Position numbers and translations under genes: made by a program. Shown piece by piece: positions 1 through 6,579 of a stretch of DNA of 11,172 nt (within the stretch, counting starts at the first letter, position 1; each line of letters starts with the position of its first letter). Source of the DNA: an uncultured bacterium (GTDB lineage: Bacteria; Bacteroidota; Bacteroidia; Bacteroidales; Bacteroidaceae); assembly GCA_905214795.1 (NCBI GenBank), contig CAJMNM010000045.1, positions 1-11,172 of the forward strand, read 5' to 3'. The notes below the pieces were generated by a model. That model was not told where the DNA came from and did no database searches. It was given only the letters and a program-made list of their open reading frames with translations.

Positions 1-52
1 TCGCGACCCCAACCTTGGCAAGGTTGTGCTCTACCAACTGAGCTATTTCCGC
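1..52 (-). tRNA. tRNA-Gly (anticodon GCC), 3' part cut by window edge
   Basis: Read on the minus strand from 52, the sequence gives the acceptor 5' strand GCGGAAA, a D arm GCTC...GAGC with loop AGTTGGTA, an anticodon stem CAACC/GGTTG closing the loop TTGCCAA, and the variable-loop and T-stem start. The anticodon GCC lies at 17-19 (ggc on the plus strand) and reads GGC and, by wobble, GGU glycine codons. The rest of the T arm and the acceptor 3' strand lie outside the window. A consensus promoter sits just upstream, so the gene is probably transcribed on its own. Confidence 0.95.
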
Positions 53-71
53 ATTATGTTCTTAACGGGTG

Positions 72-102
72 CAAAGATAATTCTTTTTTTCTGACCTGCA
101 AA
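72..102 (-). promoter_or_regulatory. Bacteroidetes-type promoter for tRNA-Gly
   Basis: On the minus strand TTTG (102-99) is followed after exactly 19 nt by TATCTTTG (79-72). This matches the -33 TTTG and -7 TAnnTTTG boxes known for the Bacteroidetes primary sigma factor. The -7 box ends 20 nt before the tRNA 5' end, leaving room for a short leader. The promoter starts only 14 nt past the lipoprotein stop codon. Confidence 0.8.
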
Positions 103-116
103 ATTTCTCGGCATTT

Positions 117-677
117 TTATTGATTGTTTATCATTAATGTATTGCCTGAATAACTCATACGGTAACGATACAGGCTTATACCACCATCTCCTTCACTAAC
201 CAGACCCTGATTGTTTAAATTGTATACACGACCGCAAGACTGACAGGAGGCAAAACCTCCGACCTCAAGAGTCAACGTCTTTTGAATATGTAAATTCTCA
301 TAGCAATTTGGACAGGCCAAATCATAGCAGACTGGTGTAGAAGTAGTTGCACCCAACTCCGGAATATTTGGCAGACCTACTATAAAACCGGCAATTCCCA
401 AATAATAATGCTGATTCTGATCTTCGGCCGTAATATTGACTGTTGTTTTATTACCGGATTCGTCTTTAAACACATAAGTTCCACGGTCTGCCTGAATCGT
501 AGCAAAAACGCCTAAGCTATTCAGGGCACTATACAACGGCGGCACTGTATTGACATACTTATAGGTGAAACGTGCCAAATAACCGGAATACAAATTCTCC
601 ACATCCTCACTGCAGGAAGACAATCCTAACAGCGAAAGGATAAAAACAAAACGTACAAAGTACCAAATTCTTTTCAT
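117..677 (-). CDS. Small lipoprotein with Rieske-like domain carrying four paired cysteines
   Basis: A 186-aa protein. Residues 1-21 form a lipoprotein signal peptide (MKR, hydrophobic core) ending in the lipobox LSSC with acceptor Cys22, followed by SEDVEN, so it is predicted to be membrane-anchored outside the cytoplasm. The C-terminal half holds CPNC (Cys122, Cys125) and CQSCGRVYNLNNQG (Cys145, Cys148), plus an extra Cys117. The stretch from CQSC through LYRYRM (about 169-174) resembles the second half of a Rieske domain, where the metal-binding loop is followed by a G..F-D-L-x-x-G turn and a strand. Here Cys replaces the expected His in both halves, so four-cysteine zinc or iron binding is more likely than a classical [2Fe-2S] Rieske centre. 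The start codon at 677 lies in the loop of a 15-bp inverted repeat. argH ends 46 nt upstream on the same strand. I do not know a function. Confidence 0.8.
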   Translation of the reverse strand: MKRIWYFVRFVFILSLLGLSSCSEDVENLYSGYLARFTYKYVNTVPPLYSALNSLGVFATIQADRGTYVFKDESGNKTTVNITAEDQNQHYYLGIAGFIVGLPNIPELGATTSTPVCYDLACPNCYENLHIQKTLTLEVGGFASCQSCGRVYNLNNQGLVSEGDGGISLYRYRMSYSGNTLMINNQ

Positions 678-704
678 ATAGCAAAGAACGGTACTTTGTA
701 CGTT
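642..704 (-). promoter_or_regulatory. 15-bp inverted repeat with T-run enclosing the lipoprotein start codon (possible terminator or attenuator)
   Basis: The bases at 690-704 are the exact reverse complement of 650-664 (15 of 15), with a 25-nt loop between. Read on the minus strand, the upstream arm is AACGTACAAAGTACC and the downstream arm GGTACTTTGTACGTT. The downstream arm runs straight into TTTGTTTTT (down to 642). A long stem followed by a T-rich run is the layout of an intrinsic terminator. The ATG of the downstream lipoprotein (677-675) is in the loop, and the downstream arm encodes residues 4-9. It could end the pyrE-argH transcript, control the lipoprotein, or both. The repeat is seen directly and the role is inferred. 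Confidence 0.55.
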
Positions 705-723
705 ATATTGTGTCTGACCAATG

Positions 724-2067
724 TTAAATCCGACCTAAAAGGCGTTGTTCGGCCTCTTCCATTTTCTTAAAATTGAAGTTGCTCCACACTTCATCCATCA
801 GAGCCTGAATCTTATCATTGCATAAGTTTCCTATACTACCCTCGTGAGTATGTGCCACATGCTTGTCGGGTTTGAAGCATCCGGCCTCGATATCCAAACC
901 TACTTTCTTATAGGCATCTCTGAATGGCATGCCTGCTGCAGCAAGGCGGTTCACCTCTTCTACACTGAACATGTTATCATATTTGGGTTCCTCGAGAATA
1001 TGCTCATTTACCTTTATCTTGTTAATGATATAGGCTGTCATTTGCAAACAGTCTTTCAACTCCTGGAATGCAGGCAGAAAGACTTCCTTTATGATTTGCA
1101 AATCGCGGAAATAGCCGCACGGAAGATTATTCATAATTAATATAATCTGCTGCGGAAGAGCCTGTATTTTATTACACTTGGCTCTTGTCAATTCGAACAC
1201 ATCCGGATTTTTCTTATGCGGCATGATACTTGACCCTGTGGTACAATTATCGGGCAACTTCACAAAGCCGAAGTTCTGAGAATTGAACATACAAGCGTCA
1301 TAAGCTAACTTTGAAATCGTACCGGCAATACCCGCTAACGCAAACGCTACGTTCCGTTCCATCTTGCCACGTCCCATCTGGGCATAGACAACATTGTAGT
1401 TCATTGAATCAAAACCAAGCAACTGAGTTGTCATGGTTCTGTTCAAAGGAAACGAAGAACCATAACCTGCCGCAGAGCCCAAAGGATTACGGTTTGTCAT
1501 TTTGAACGCGGCCAACAGGAATTGCATATCATCAACAAGGCTCTCGGCATAAGCACCGAACCAGAGTCCGAAACTTGACGGCATGGCAACCTGAAGATGT
1601 GTATATCCCGGCATCAGAACATCCTTATAACGGTTGCTCTGTTCTATCAGTTCCTCAAACAGAACTTTTACCTCACCGGCAATTTCCTTCAACTGTGCCC
1701 TTGTATATAGCTTAAGATCGAGCAGCACCTGGTCATTACGTGAACGGCCGCTATGAATCTTTTTGCCTACATCGCCCAGCTTACGGGTCAGCATCAACTC
1801 GACCTGAGAATGAACATCCTCTACACCTTCTTCGATAACAAACTCACCGCGCTCAATGCCGGCATAGATATTTTTCAACTCAGCCAACAGCATTTCCAGT
1901 TCATCGGCCGTAAGAAGACCGATACTCTGCAACATGGTGATATGAGCCATTGAGCCCAATACATCATGTTTGGCCAAATATAAATCAAGTTCACGGTCGC
2001 GACCAACCGTGAACTTTTCTATTTCTTTATTTACTTCTGTATTTTTTTCCCAAAGTTTGCTTGCCAT
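724..2067 (-). CDS. argH: Argininosuccinate lyase
   Basis: A 447-aa cytoplasmic enzyme that splits argininosuccinate into arginine and fumarate, the last step of arginine synthesis. It belongs to the fumarase/aspartase superfamily and works as a tetramer with active sites built from three subunits. Visible conserved blocks are HSGRSRNDQV (105-114), the YTHLQ block with the catalytic His (155-159) and the family signature GSSIMPHKKNP (278-288), whose serine-bearing loop supplies the catalytic base. The length is close to the usual 450-470 aa. The start MASKLWEK is typical and lies 13 nt after the stop of the SRPBCC gene, so the two are probably cotranscribed with pyrE. The pairing with pyrE links arginine and pyrimidine synthesis, which share carbamoyl phosphate as a precursor. 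Confidence 0.97.
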   Translation of the reverse strand: MASKLWEKNTEVNKEIEKFTVGRDRELDLYLAKHDVLGSMAHITMLQSIGLLTADELEMLLAELKNIYAGIERGEFVIEEGVEDVHSQVELMLTRKLGDVGKKIHSGRSRNDQVLLDLKLYTRAQLKEIAGEVKVLFEELIEQSNRYKDVLMPGYTHLQVAMPSSFGLWFGAYAESLVDDMQFLLAAFKMTNRNPLGSAAGYGSSFPLNRTMTTQLLGFDSMNYNVVYAQMGRGKMERNVAFALAGIAGTISKLAYDACMFNSQNFGFVKLPDNCTTGSSIMPHKKNPDVFELTRAKCNKIQALPQQIILIMNNLPCGYFRDLQIIKEVFLPAFQELKDCLQMTAYIINKIKVNEHILEEPKYDNMFSVEEVNRLAAAGMPFRDAYKKVGLDIEAGCFKPDKHVAHTHEGSIGNLCNDKIQALMDEVWSNFNFKKMEEAEQRLLGRI

Positions 2068-2080
2068 ATTTTTTTATCAT

Positions 2081-2563
2081 TTAGGCACCATATGGTATAA
2101 GCGTCAACATGTCTGCCAGTTTTTCAACGCCTTCTTGCAATGGTTTTGAAACCATTCCGCTGATAAACGGATTCAAATCTGCTCCTACTGTAAGTTTCAT
2201 CTTGCATGTCGTTTCTGTAACCGGTAACAACTGAATCCAAAGATTCAAAGGTATCGGAGAGTTTACAGTCTCAAACTTAATGCAGTTAGGAACATCACGA
2301 TCGATAATCCTTAATGAAACTTCGCCCAACGGCGAAACATTACATGTCACTGAGTCCGCATCGAAAGTCATTTCCTTAATACGCTGTGACAACTGTTCTA
2401 GTTTATCGGCAGGTACTTGATTTCCCAACGCTCCTCTTACCGTAGGATCATCAAATTTCTCTCTGATGACAGCCAGATTATTCAAATCGGATAATTTGGC
2501 ATACACGCAAGACTGGCTGAACGGGATCTGCTTTACATTACTAACGAATTGTTTTTTAGACAT
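2081..2563 (-). CDS. SRPBCC-fold (START/polyketide cyclase-like) protein of unknown function
   Basis: A 160-aa protein with no signal peptide or membrane segment, so probably cytoplasmic. The pattern fits the small helix-grip (SRPBCC) fold: an N-terminal beta strand and a 'LSDLNNLAVIREKF' helical part (24-37), a middle of alternating strands including VTCNVSPLGEVSLRIIDRD (72-90) and CIKFET (94-99), a long strand pair around LWIQLLPVTETTCKMKLTVGADL (108-130), and a C-terminal helix (about 139-154). The fold often binds hydrophobic ligands, but nothing here shows the ligand. It lies between pyrE (23 nt upstream) and argH (13 nt downstream) on the same strand and is probably in their operon. The family call rests on overall pattern rather than a diagnostic motif. 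Confidence 0.8.
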   Translation of the reverse strand: MSKKQFVSNVKQIPFSQSCVYAKLSDLNNLAVIREKFDDPTVRGALGNQVPADKLEQLSQRIKEMTFDADSVTCNVSPLGEVSLRIIDRDVPNCIKFETVNSPIPLNLWIQLLPVTETTCKMKLTVGADLNPFISGMVSKPLQEGVEKLADMLTLIPYGA

Positions 2564-2586
2564 ATCTCTACTATTCTACTGTATAT

Positions 2587-3219
2587 TTATCCGTTCCAGT
2601 GCGCCGGATCCTTACGCCAATCATTCAGCACTTCAACATCACTCTCATCAATATAACCAATTCTGACAGCCTCTTCAACAACAGCCTCATAGTTAGTTAA
2701 TGTAAGAAGTTGTACCTTAGCGTTCTTAAATGCTTCTGCAGCCACATCAAAACCATATGTATATGCTGCAACCATACCAGTTACCTCACAACCATTGTTA
2801 CGGATGGCCTCAACTGCTTTCAAGCTGCTACCGCCTGTTGAGATAAGATCTTCCACAACAACGACTTTCATACCCGGGCGAAGCTCACCTTCAATCAGAT
2901 TCTCCAAGCCGTGGTCTTTTGGTTTTGAACGGACATAAACAAAGGGAAGGTTCAGTTCGTCTGCCACCAAAGCACCTTGAGGTATAGCGCCGGTTGCAAC
3001 ACCCGCAATGGCATCTACATCAGGGAAATGCTCTAAAATAAGACGACTGATTTCTATCTTCACAAACGTCCGCAACTCAGGATAAGACAATGTCTTACGA
3101 TTATCACAATAGAACGGTGACTTCCATCCGGACGCCCATGTAAACGGGTTCGTAGGTTGAAGTTTAATCGCTTTGACTTTCAACAACTTAGCTGCAAAGA
3201 TTTTCTCCAATGTTTTCAT
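2587..3219 (-). CDS. pyrE: Orotate phosphoribosyltransferase
   Basis: A 210-aa enzyme that joins orotate to PRPP to give orotidine 5'-phosphate, the fifth step of de novo pyrimidine synthesis. The PRPP-binding motif VVVVEDLISTGGSS is at 119-132. The mobile catalytic loop with SKPKDHG is at 98-104, and the orotate-side element SPFYCDNR is at 34-41. The frame is open 50 codons further upstream to 3369, but that extension overlaps the comF end and has no family resemblance. The ATG at 3219 gives the typical length and a short leader after a TATCTTTG promoter box. It is the first gene of a likely operon with the SRPBCC gene and argH. Confidence 0.97.
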   Translation of the reverse strand: MKTLEKIFAAKLLKVKAIKLQPTNPFTWASGWKSPFYCDNRKTLSYPELRTFVKIEISRLILEHFPDVDAIAGVATGAIPQGALVADELNLPFVYVRSKPKDHGLENLIEGELRPGMKVVVVEDLISTGGSSLKAVEAIRNNGCEVTGMVAAYTYGFDVAAEAFKNAKVQLLTLTNYEAVVEEAVRIGYIDESDVEVLNDWRKDPAHWNG

Positions 3220-3248
3220 ATCTGTTTCGCATTTTTTAAATAACCGCA

Positions 3249-3256
3249 CAAAGATA
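3249..3256 (-). promoter_or_regulatory. Probable -7 box of the pyrE promoter
   Basis: The minus strand reads TATCTTTG, a full match to TAnnTTTG, in the 92-nt gap between comF and pyrE. It ends 29 nt before the pyrE ATG. No clear TTTG stands 19-21 nt upstream, so the -33 element is weak or absent. The gap supports a separate pyrE-argH transcript, although readthrough from comF is possible. Confidence 0.5.
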
Positions 3257-3311
3257 AAAAAATAGAACGAGATTTTAGAGTAAAACCTCCTTTTATTTTC
3301 AGAGAATTCAT

Positions 3312-4007
3312 CTAACCCCACGAGTGACCGGCCACAGCCAATGTCAACACACTCAACCGGATAGTACACCGGCCGGCAATTGTTTCAGCACAAGAGAGTA
3401 ATGTAGCCCCGGTTGTCATCACATCATCTACCAACAGCACATGACGGCCAGTCAAAATATCAGGATCTGTAACGGCAAAAATATCTCTTACATTCTCTCT
3501 TCTTGAATCTGCTCCAAGCATTGTCTGGCTTGGATTGGAAATCATACGGACAACCGAGTCTACTGATACAGGCAAGCCTGTCACATCTGCAATTCCTCTT
3601 GCCAAACATTCGCTCTGATTGTATCCACGCTCACGCCGGCGTTCCTCTGCCAAAGGAATGGGAACAATTACGTCTACCCCATCAAAAAATCCCCTCGCCA
3701 ACATTTTTGTAGCCATCAGACGGCCCATTTCATAACAGATACGCGGATTGTGATGATATTTCATCTCAAAAAGAAGACGACTAAGAGCTGAATCATGCCG
3801 ATAATGAAAAACAGCAGCCGCACGTTCAAAAGGAACCAAGCCCCAAAATGTCTGAGCCATTGGATTATCTTCATATGAAGCATATCTTACAACCGGCATC
3901 CCTAACAGACAACAACTGCACAGGAAGTGTTCTTCGATTGCCAGATTCCGGCCACACACTACACATTGACGCGGAAAAAAGAAATCCATCAGAGCTCGCA
4001 ATCTCAT
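3312..4007 (-). CDS. comF: ComF/GntX-family phosphoribosyltransferase-like protein
   Basis: A 231-aa protein with the ComF layout. An N-terminal four-cysteine zinc finger (Cys15, Cys18, Cys30, Cys33) is followed by a phosphoribosyltransferase domain with RERGYNQSE (about 125-133) and the PRPP-loop motif VLLVDDVMTTGAT (190-202). ComF proteins help take up single-stranded DNA in competent bacteria, while in many non-competent species the role is unknown. The ATG at 4007 is chosen because Bacteroidales rarely use GTG. A GTG at 4013 would give two more residues and a GTGA overlap with the recX stop. Either way it is tightly coupled to recX and prmC upstream. The gene symbol follows family usage only. 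Confidence 0.88.
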   Translation of the reverse strand: MRLRALMDFFFPRQCVVCGRNLAIEEHFLCSCCLLGMPVVRYASYEDNPMAQTFWGLVPFERAAAVFHYRHDSALSRLLFEMKYHHNPRICYEMGRLMATKMLARGFFDGVDVIVPIPLAEERRRERGYNQSECLARGIADVTGLPVSVDSVVRMISNPSQTMLGADSRRENVRDIFAVTDPDILTGRHVLLVDDVMTTGATLLSCAETIAGRCTIRLSVLTLAVAGHSWG

Positions 4008-4009
4008 AT

Positions 4010-4504
4010 TCACTCAAAATAATCGGTATCAGAACAACCTAACCGGCTTAAACAACGCGATATCACCCCTTGCTCGAAACCACGACCAGCTCCGAAACGC
4101 ATCAACTTGCACCGACGCTCATAATCAGAACCAGCCTTTATCAAAGTGCTCTTTTTCTTTAACAAATCAAGCAGAAGCTCTTCATAAGCCTGTTCGTCTA
4201 TCTCTTCCAAAGACTGTTCTATAACCGAGGCCGAGAGCCCTTTCTGCACTAAAGCCTGCTTTATTTTTATACGTCCCCATTTATTATACTTGAATTTATC
4301 TCGGACAAAACAGTTTCCATACCGTATATCATTGATATAATTCTCTTTAAGAAGCCGACGAATAATATCACCAGATGCAGACGTAGAAATGCCCCATTGT
4401 GTCAGCTTTTTCCAAAGTTCGCTCTCACAATGCTCTGCTGCCGCACAAAAGGCTGCTAATTTGGCGTAAGCCTGCTCCTCTGTTATTTGCTTGGTTTTAT
4501 ACAT
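4010..4504 (-). CDS. recX: RecX-family regulatory protein
   Basis: A 164-aa, helix-rich, charged protein without a signal peptide. It shows the RecX helical-repeat pattern: an N-terminal EEQAYAKLAAFCAAAEHCESEL block (9-30), then YINDIRYGNCFVRDKF (56-71), then KWGRIKIKQALVQKGLS (75-91), the most recognisable RecX block. RecX binds RecA filaments and limits recombination and SOS signalling. recA is not in the window, which is common outside gammaproteobacteria. The start codon lies 22 nt inside the prmC 3' end and the stop abuts or overlaps the comF start, indicating translational coupling. No other start is needed to give the expected length. Confidence 0.86.
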   Translation of the reverse strand: MYKTKQITEEQAYAKLAAFCAAAEHCESELWKKLTQWGISTSASGDIIRRLLKENYINDIRYGNCFVRDKFKYNKWGRIKIKQALVQKGLSASVIEQSLEEIDEQAYEELLLDLLKKKSTLIKAGSDYERRCKLMRFGAGRGFEQGVISRCLSRLGCSDTDYFE

Positions 4505-5343
4505 TTTACCATTCTATTATTATCGTACATATCCTTTTTCAATTCCACGCCAACAAACCCCGTATCTGAAAACAGCATCATCACCTCATCAGCATATGCC
4601 CGATTGATTTCTACAAAAAGTTTCCCTTCGGGATTTAACTTACGAATGGAATAGTCCGCTATGGCCTTATAAAAAAGCAACGGATTATCATCAGGAACAA
4701 ACAGCGCTTCATGAGGCTCAAAACCAAGCACATTCTTTGACATTTCCATTGCTTCTGAGTCACATATATAAGGGGGATTGCTAACTATGATATCCCAAGA
4801 CGACTTTGATAAAACATCATTTCCATCCGGATGTAGAATATCACCGCACAGCATATTAACCTCCACACCAATTGCCTGCGCATTAGCGTGAGCAATTTCC
4901 AAGGCTGCAGGACTGACATCCAAAGCCGATACTTTAGCACCGGGACATGTCTTTGCAAGGCTGACTGCAATACATCCGCTCCCTGTCCCGACATCAAGAA
5001 CAGTGGCATTTTTAAGTCTGCCAAGTTCTTCCAGCACCCAATCCACCAGCTCCTCTGTTTCGGGACGCGGAATCAGCACACCTGGAGCTACATGGAACGT
5101 CAGTCCATGGAAATCCGCCTGTCCTAAAATATATTGTACCGGTTCCTGATGAAGAAGACGTTCTACAATAAAATCCAATTCTGCTCGTTCTTCTTCTGAG
5201 AAATGTCTATCTTTGCCCATATAAATATCTGGAATACTTATATTATAACGTACTTCCAGCACATAACGCACCAATGCCCGAGCCTCACCCTCAGGATAGA
5301 CCTCCAGCAGCCTGTGCAACATATTGTTTACGATATTCTTCAT
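4483..5343 (-). CDS. prmC: Peptide chain release factor N5-glutamine methyltransferase
   Basis: A 286-aa cytoplasmic SAM-dependent enzyme that methylates the glutamine of the GGQ motif in release factors 1 and 2, raising termination efficiency. An N-terminal helical release-factor-binding domain (about 1-75) precedes a Rossmann-fold methyltransferase. The linker motif VLIPRPETEELV is at 89-100, SAM motif I DVGTGSGCIAVSLA at 117-130, the acidic ribose-binding region SALDVS at 139-144, and the substrate-glutamine motif NPPY at 189-192. The length is as expected for the family. It is the first gene of the likely prmC-recX-comF operon and is divergent from ribD, with 50 nt between the two start codons. 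Confidence 0.95.
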   Translation of the reverse strand: MKNIVNNMLHRLLEVYPEGEARALVRYVLEVRYNISIPDIYMGKDRHFSEEERAELDFIVERLLHQEPVQYILGQADFHGLTFHVAPGVLIPRPETEELVDWVLEELGRLKNATVLDVGTGSGCIAVSLAKTCPGAKVSALDVSPAALEIAHANAQAIGVEVNMLCGDILHPDGNDVLSKSSWDIIVSNPPYICDSEAMEMSKNVLGFEPHEALFVPDDNPLLFYKAIADYSIRKLNPEGKLFVEINRAYADEVMMLFSDTGFVGVELKKDMYDNNRMVKCIKPSK

Positions 5344-5362
5344 TTAACAGGAGTTTATCAGA

Positions 5363-5393
5363 CAAAAATAGAAATTTTACATTATATCAGAAA
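5363..5393 (-). promoter_or_regulatory. Possible promoter of the prmC-recX-comF operon
   Basis: On the minus strand TATTTTTG (5370-5363) matches TAnnTTTG. A near-match TTTC (5393-5390) lies 19 nt upstream in the -33 position. The -7 box ends 19 nt before the prmC ATG, giving a very short leader. The -33 part overlaps the ribD start region on the other strand, so expression of the two genes could interfere. Confidence 0.5.
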
Positions 5394-6458
5394 ATGACTA
5401 CAGAAGAAAAATACATGGACCGTTGCATTCAACTTGCCTTAAACGGCAGATATGGTGCAGCTCCAAATCCGATGGTCGGTGCCGTAATTGTCAGAAACGG
5501 AAAAATCATCGGAGAAGGTTATCATATCCGTTGCGGCGGACCACATGCAGAAGTCAATGCAATACGCTCTGTAAAAGATCAATCTCTTTTGAAAGACAGT
5601 ACAATCTATGTCAGTCTGGAACCTTGTTCACATTACGGCAAGACCCCCCCATGTGCAGATCTTATCATTGAAAAAGGCATTCCACGTGTAGTTATCGGAT
5701 GTCAAGACCCATTTGCCAAAGTAGCCGGACGGGGTATCCAGAAACTCAAGGACGCAGGAATAGACGTTACGGTTGGAATCCGCGAACAAGAATGTCTGGC
5801 ATTGAATAAAAGATTTATTACTTTTCAACTACACCACAGACCATATATTACTTTGAAATGGGCAGAATCTGCGGACGGATTCATTGACGAGATACGTGAC
5901 CCAAAGATACAGCCACCATTCCATTTTTCAACCTCTTTTACTCAGATGAGAGTACACCGTCTAAGAGCTATCAACCAGGCTATTATGGTAGGACGTCAGA
6001 CCGCCCTTTCAGACAATCCTTCACTGACGAACCGATATTGGTCTGGTCCACAGCCTCTGCGTATCACCATCGACCGTCAAGGTACCCTACCCGATAATCT
6101 GCACATCTTTGATGGCAGTTGTCCAACCCGAGTCTATCAGGATAAACAGACTATGCTTGCCCATAAGAACACGAACAATATAAATGTTAAAAATATAGAT
6201 TTTTCTAAAGATGTTCTTCCACAAATCATGGAAGACCTCTACCAAAGCAACATACAATCTCTTTTGGTAGAAGGCGGACGCAAACTTCACGAAAGTTTTA
6301 TTCTTGATGAATTATGGGACGAGATTTTCATAGAAATCTCACCCGTATACCTCAAAAAAGGGATTCCGGCTCCCCATAAACCGGAAGGACATATCGAGAC
6401 GAGCACTATTGACGGGCATCAATTCATACACATCATTAAACAACAGTTACTAATCTGA
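5394..6458 (+). CDS. ribD: Bifunctional riboflavin biosynthesis deaminase/reductase RibD
   Basis: A 354-aa cytoplasmic enzyme for two successive riboflavin steps: deamination of the pyrimidine product of GTP cyclohydrolase II, then NADPH-dependent reduction of the ribosyl side chain. The N-terminal deaminase domain carries NPMVGAVIV (25-33), HAEVNAI (51-57) with zinc ligand His51 and catalytic Glu53, and PCSHYGKTPPC (77-87) with zinc ligands Cys78 and Cys87. The reductase domain shows KWAESADGFI (155-164), MVGRQTALSDNPSLTNR (198-214) and LLVEGG (290-295). The frame is open back to 5274, but the ATG at 5394 is preferred because the upstream part overlaps prmC and lacks family features. No other rib genes and no FMN riboswitch are visible nearby. 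Confidence 0.95.
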   Translation: MTTEEKYMDRCIQLALNGRYGAAPNPMVGAVIVRNGKIIGEGYHIRCGGPHAEVNAIRSVKDQSLLKDSTIYVSLEPCSHYGKTPPCADLIIEKGIPRVVIGCQDPFAKVAGRGIQKLKDAGIDVTVGIREQECLALNKRFITFQLHHRPYITLKWAESADGFIDEIRDPKIQPPFHFSTSFTQMRVHRLRAINQAIMVGRQTALSDNPSLTNRYWSGPQPLRITIDRQGTLPDNLHIFDGSCPTRVYQDKQTMLAHKNTNNINVKNIDFSKDVLPQIMEDLYQSNIQSLLVEGGRKLHESFILDELWDEIFIEISPVYLKKGIPAPHKPEGHIETSTIDGHQFIHIIKQQLLI

Positions 6459-6530
6459 CATTAAAAACAGCCTCTATGCAGTAAAAAACAGCACATTTAT
6501 CAAGTTTTTTAGATAATTCAACGTTTTACG

Positions 6531-6562
6531 TTTCGTTATAGTAAAAATTGTGAGTACTTTTG
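6531..6562 (+). promoter_or_regulatory. Probable promoter of the lipoprotein-barrel-uppS-bamA operon
   Basis: TTTC (6531-6534) is followed after 20 nt by TACTTTTG (6555-6562), a full match to the Bacteroidetes -7 box TAnnTTTG with a near-match -33 box. Transcription would start about 10 nt before the ATG at 6580, so the leader would be very short. No Shine-Dalgarno sequence is seen, as is usual in Bacteroidales. Confidence 0.6.
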
Positions 6563-6579
6563 TGCTTTAATATTTAGAT

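Noticed and set aside
650..704. Inverted repeat as a classical phase-variable invertible promoter
   Set aside because: The spacer is only 25 nt, much shorter than known Bacteroides invertible promoters, and no recombinase gene or promoter box lies inside. I keep it only as a minor alternative in the finding.
844..1140. 98-codon plus-strand frame opposite argH
   Set aside because: It lies fully within the conserved argH coding region on the opposite strand and its product has no recognisable features.
3220..3369. Longer pyrE reading frame starting at 3369
   Set aside because: The extra 50 residues overlap the comF end, cross the promoter box and do not resemble orotate phosphoribosyltransferases.
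5208..5215. TATCTTTG on the plus strand, a possible ribD promoter box inside prmC
   Set aside because: It is about 180 nt from the ribD start, has no TTTG 19-21 nt upstream, and an 8-base match with two free positions is expected by chance in this AT-rich DNA.
5344..5393. Search for an FMN riboswitch before ribD
   Set aside because: Only 50 nt separate the prmC and ribD start codons, with none of the conserved FMN-element blocks. There is no room for the aptamer.
5274..5393. Longer ribD reading frame starting at 5274
   Set aside because: The extra 40 residues overlap the 5' end of prmC on the other strand and lack RibD features. The ATG at 5394 gives the normal N-terminus.
6483..6510. AAAAAAC / GTTTTTT inverted repeat after ribD, a possible terminator
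   Set aside because: The 7-bp stem is almost all A-T with a 14-nt loop, so it would be very weak. I do not call it a terminator.
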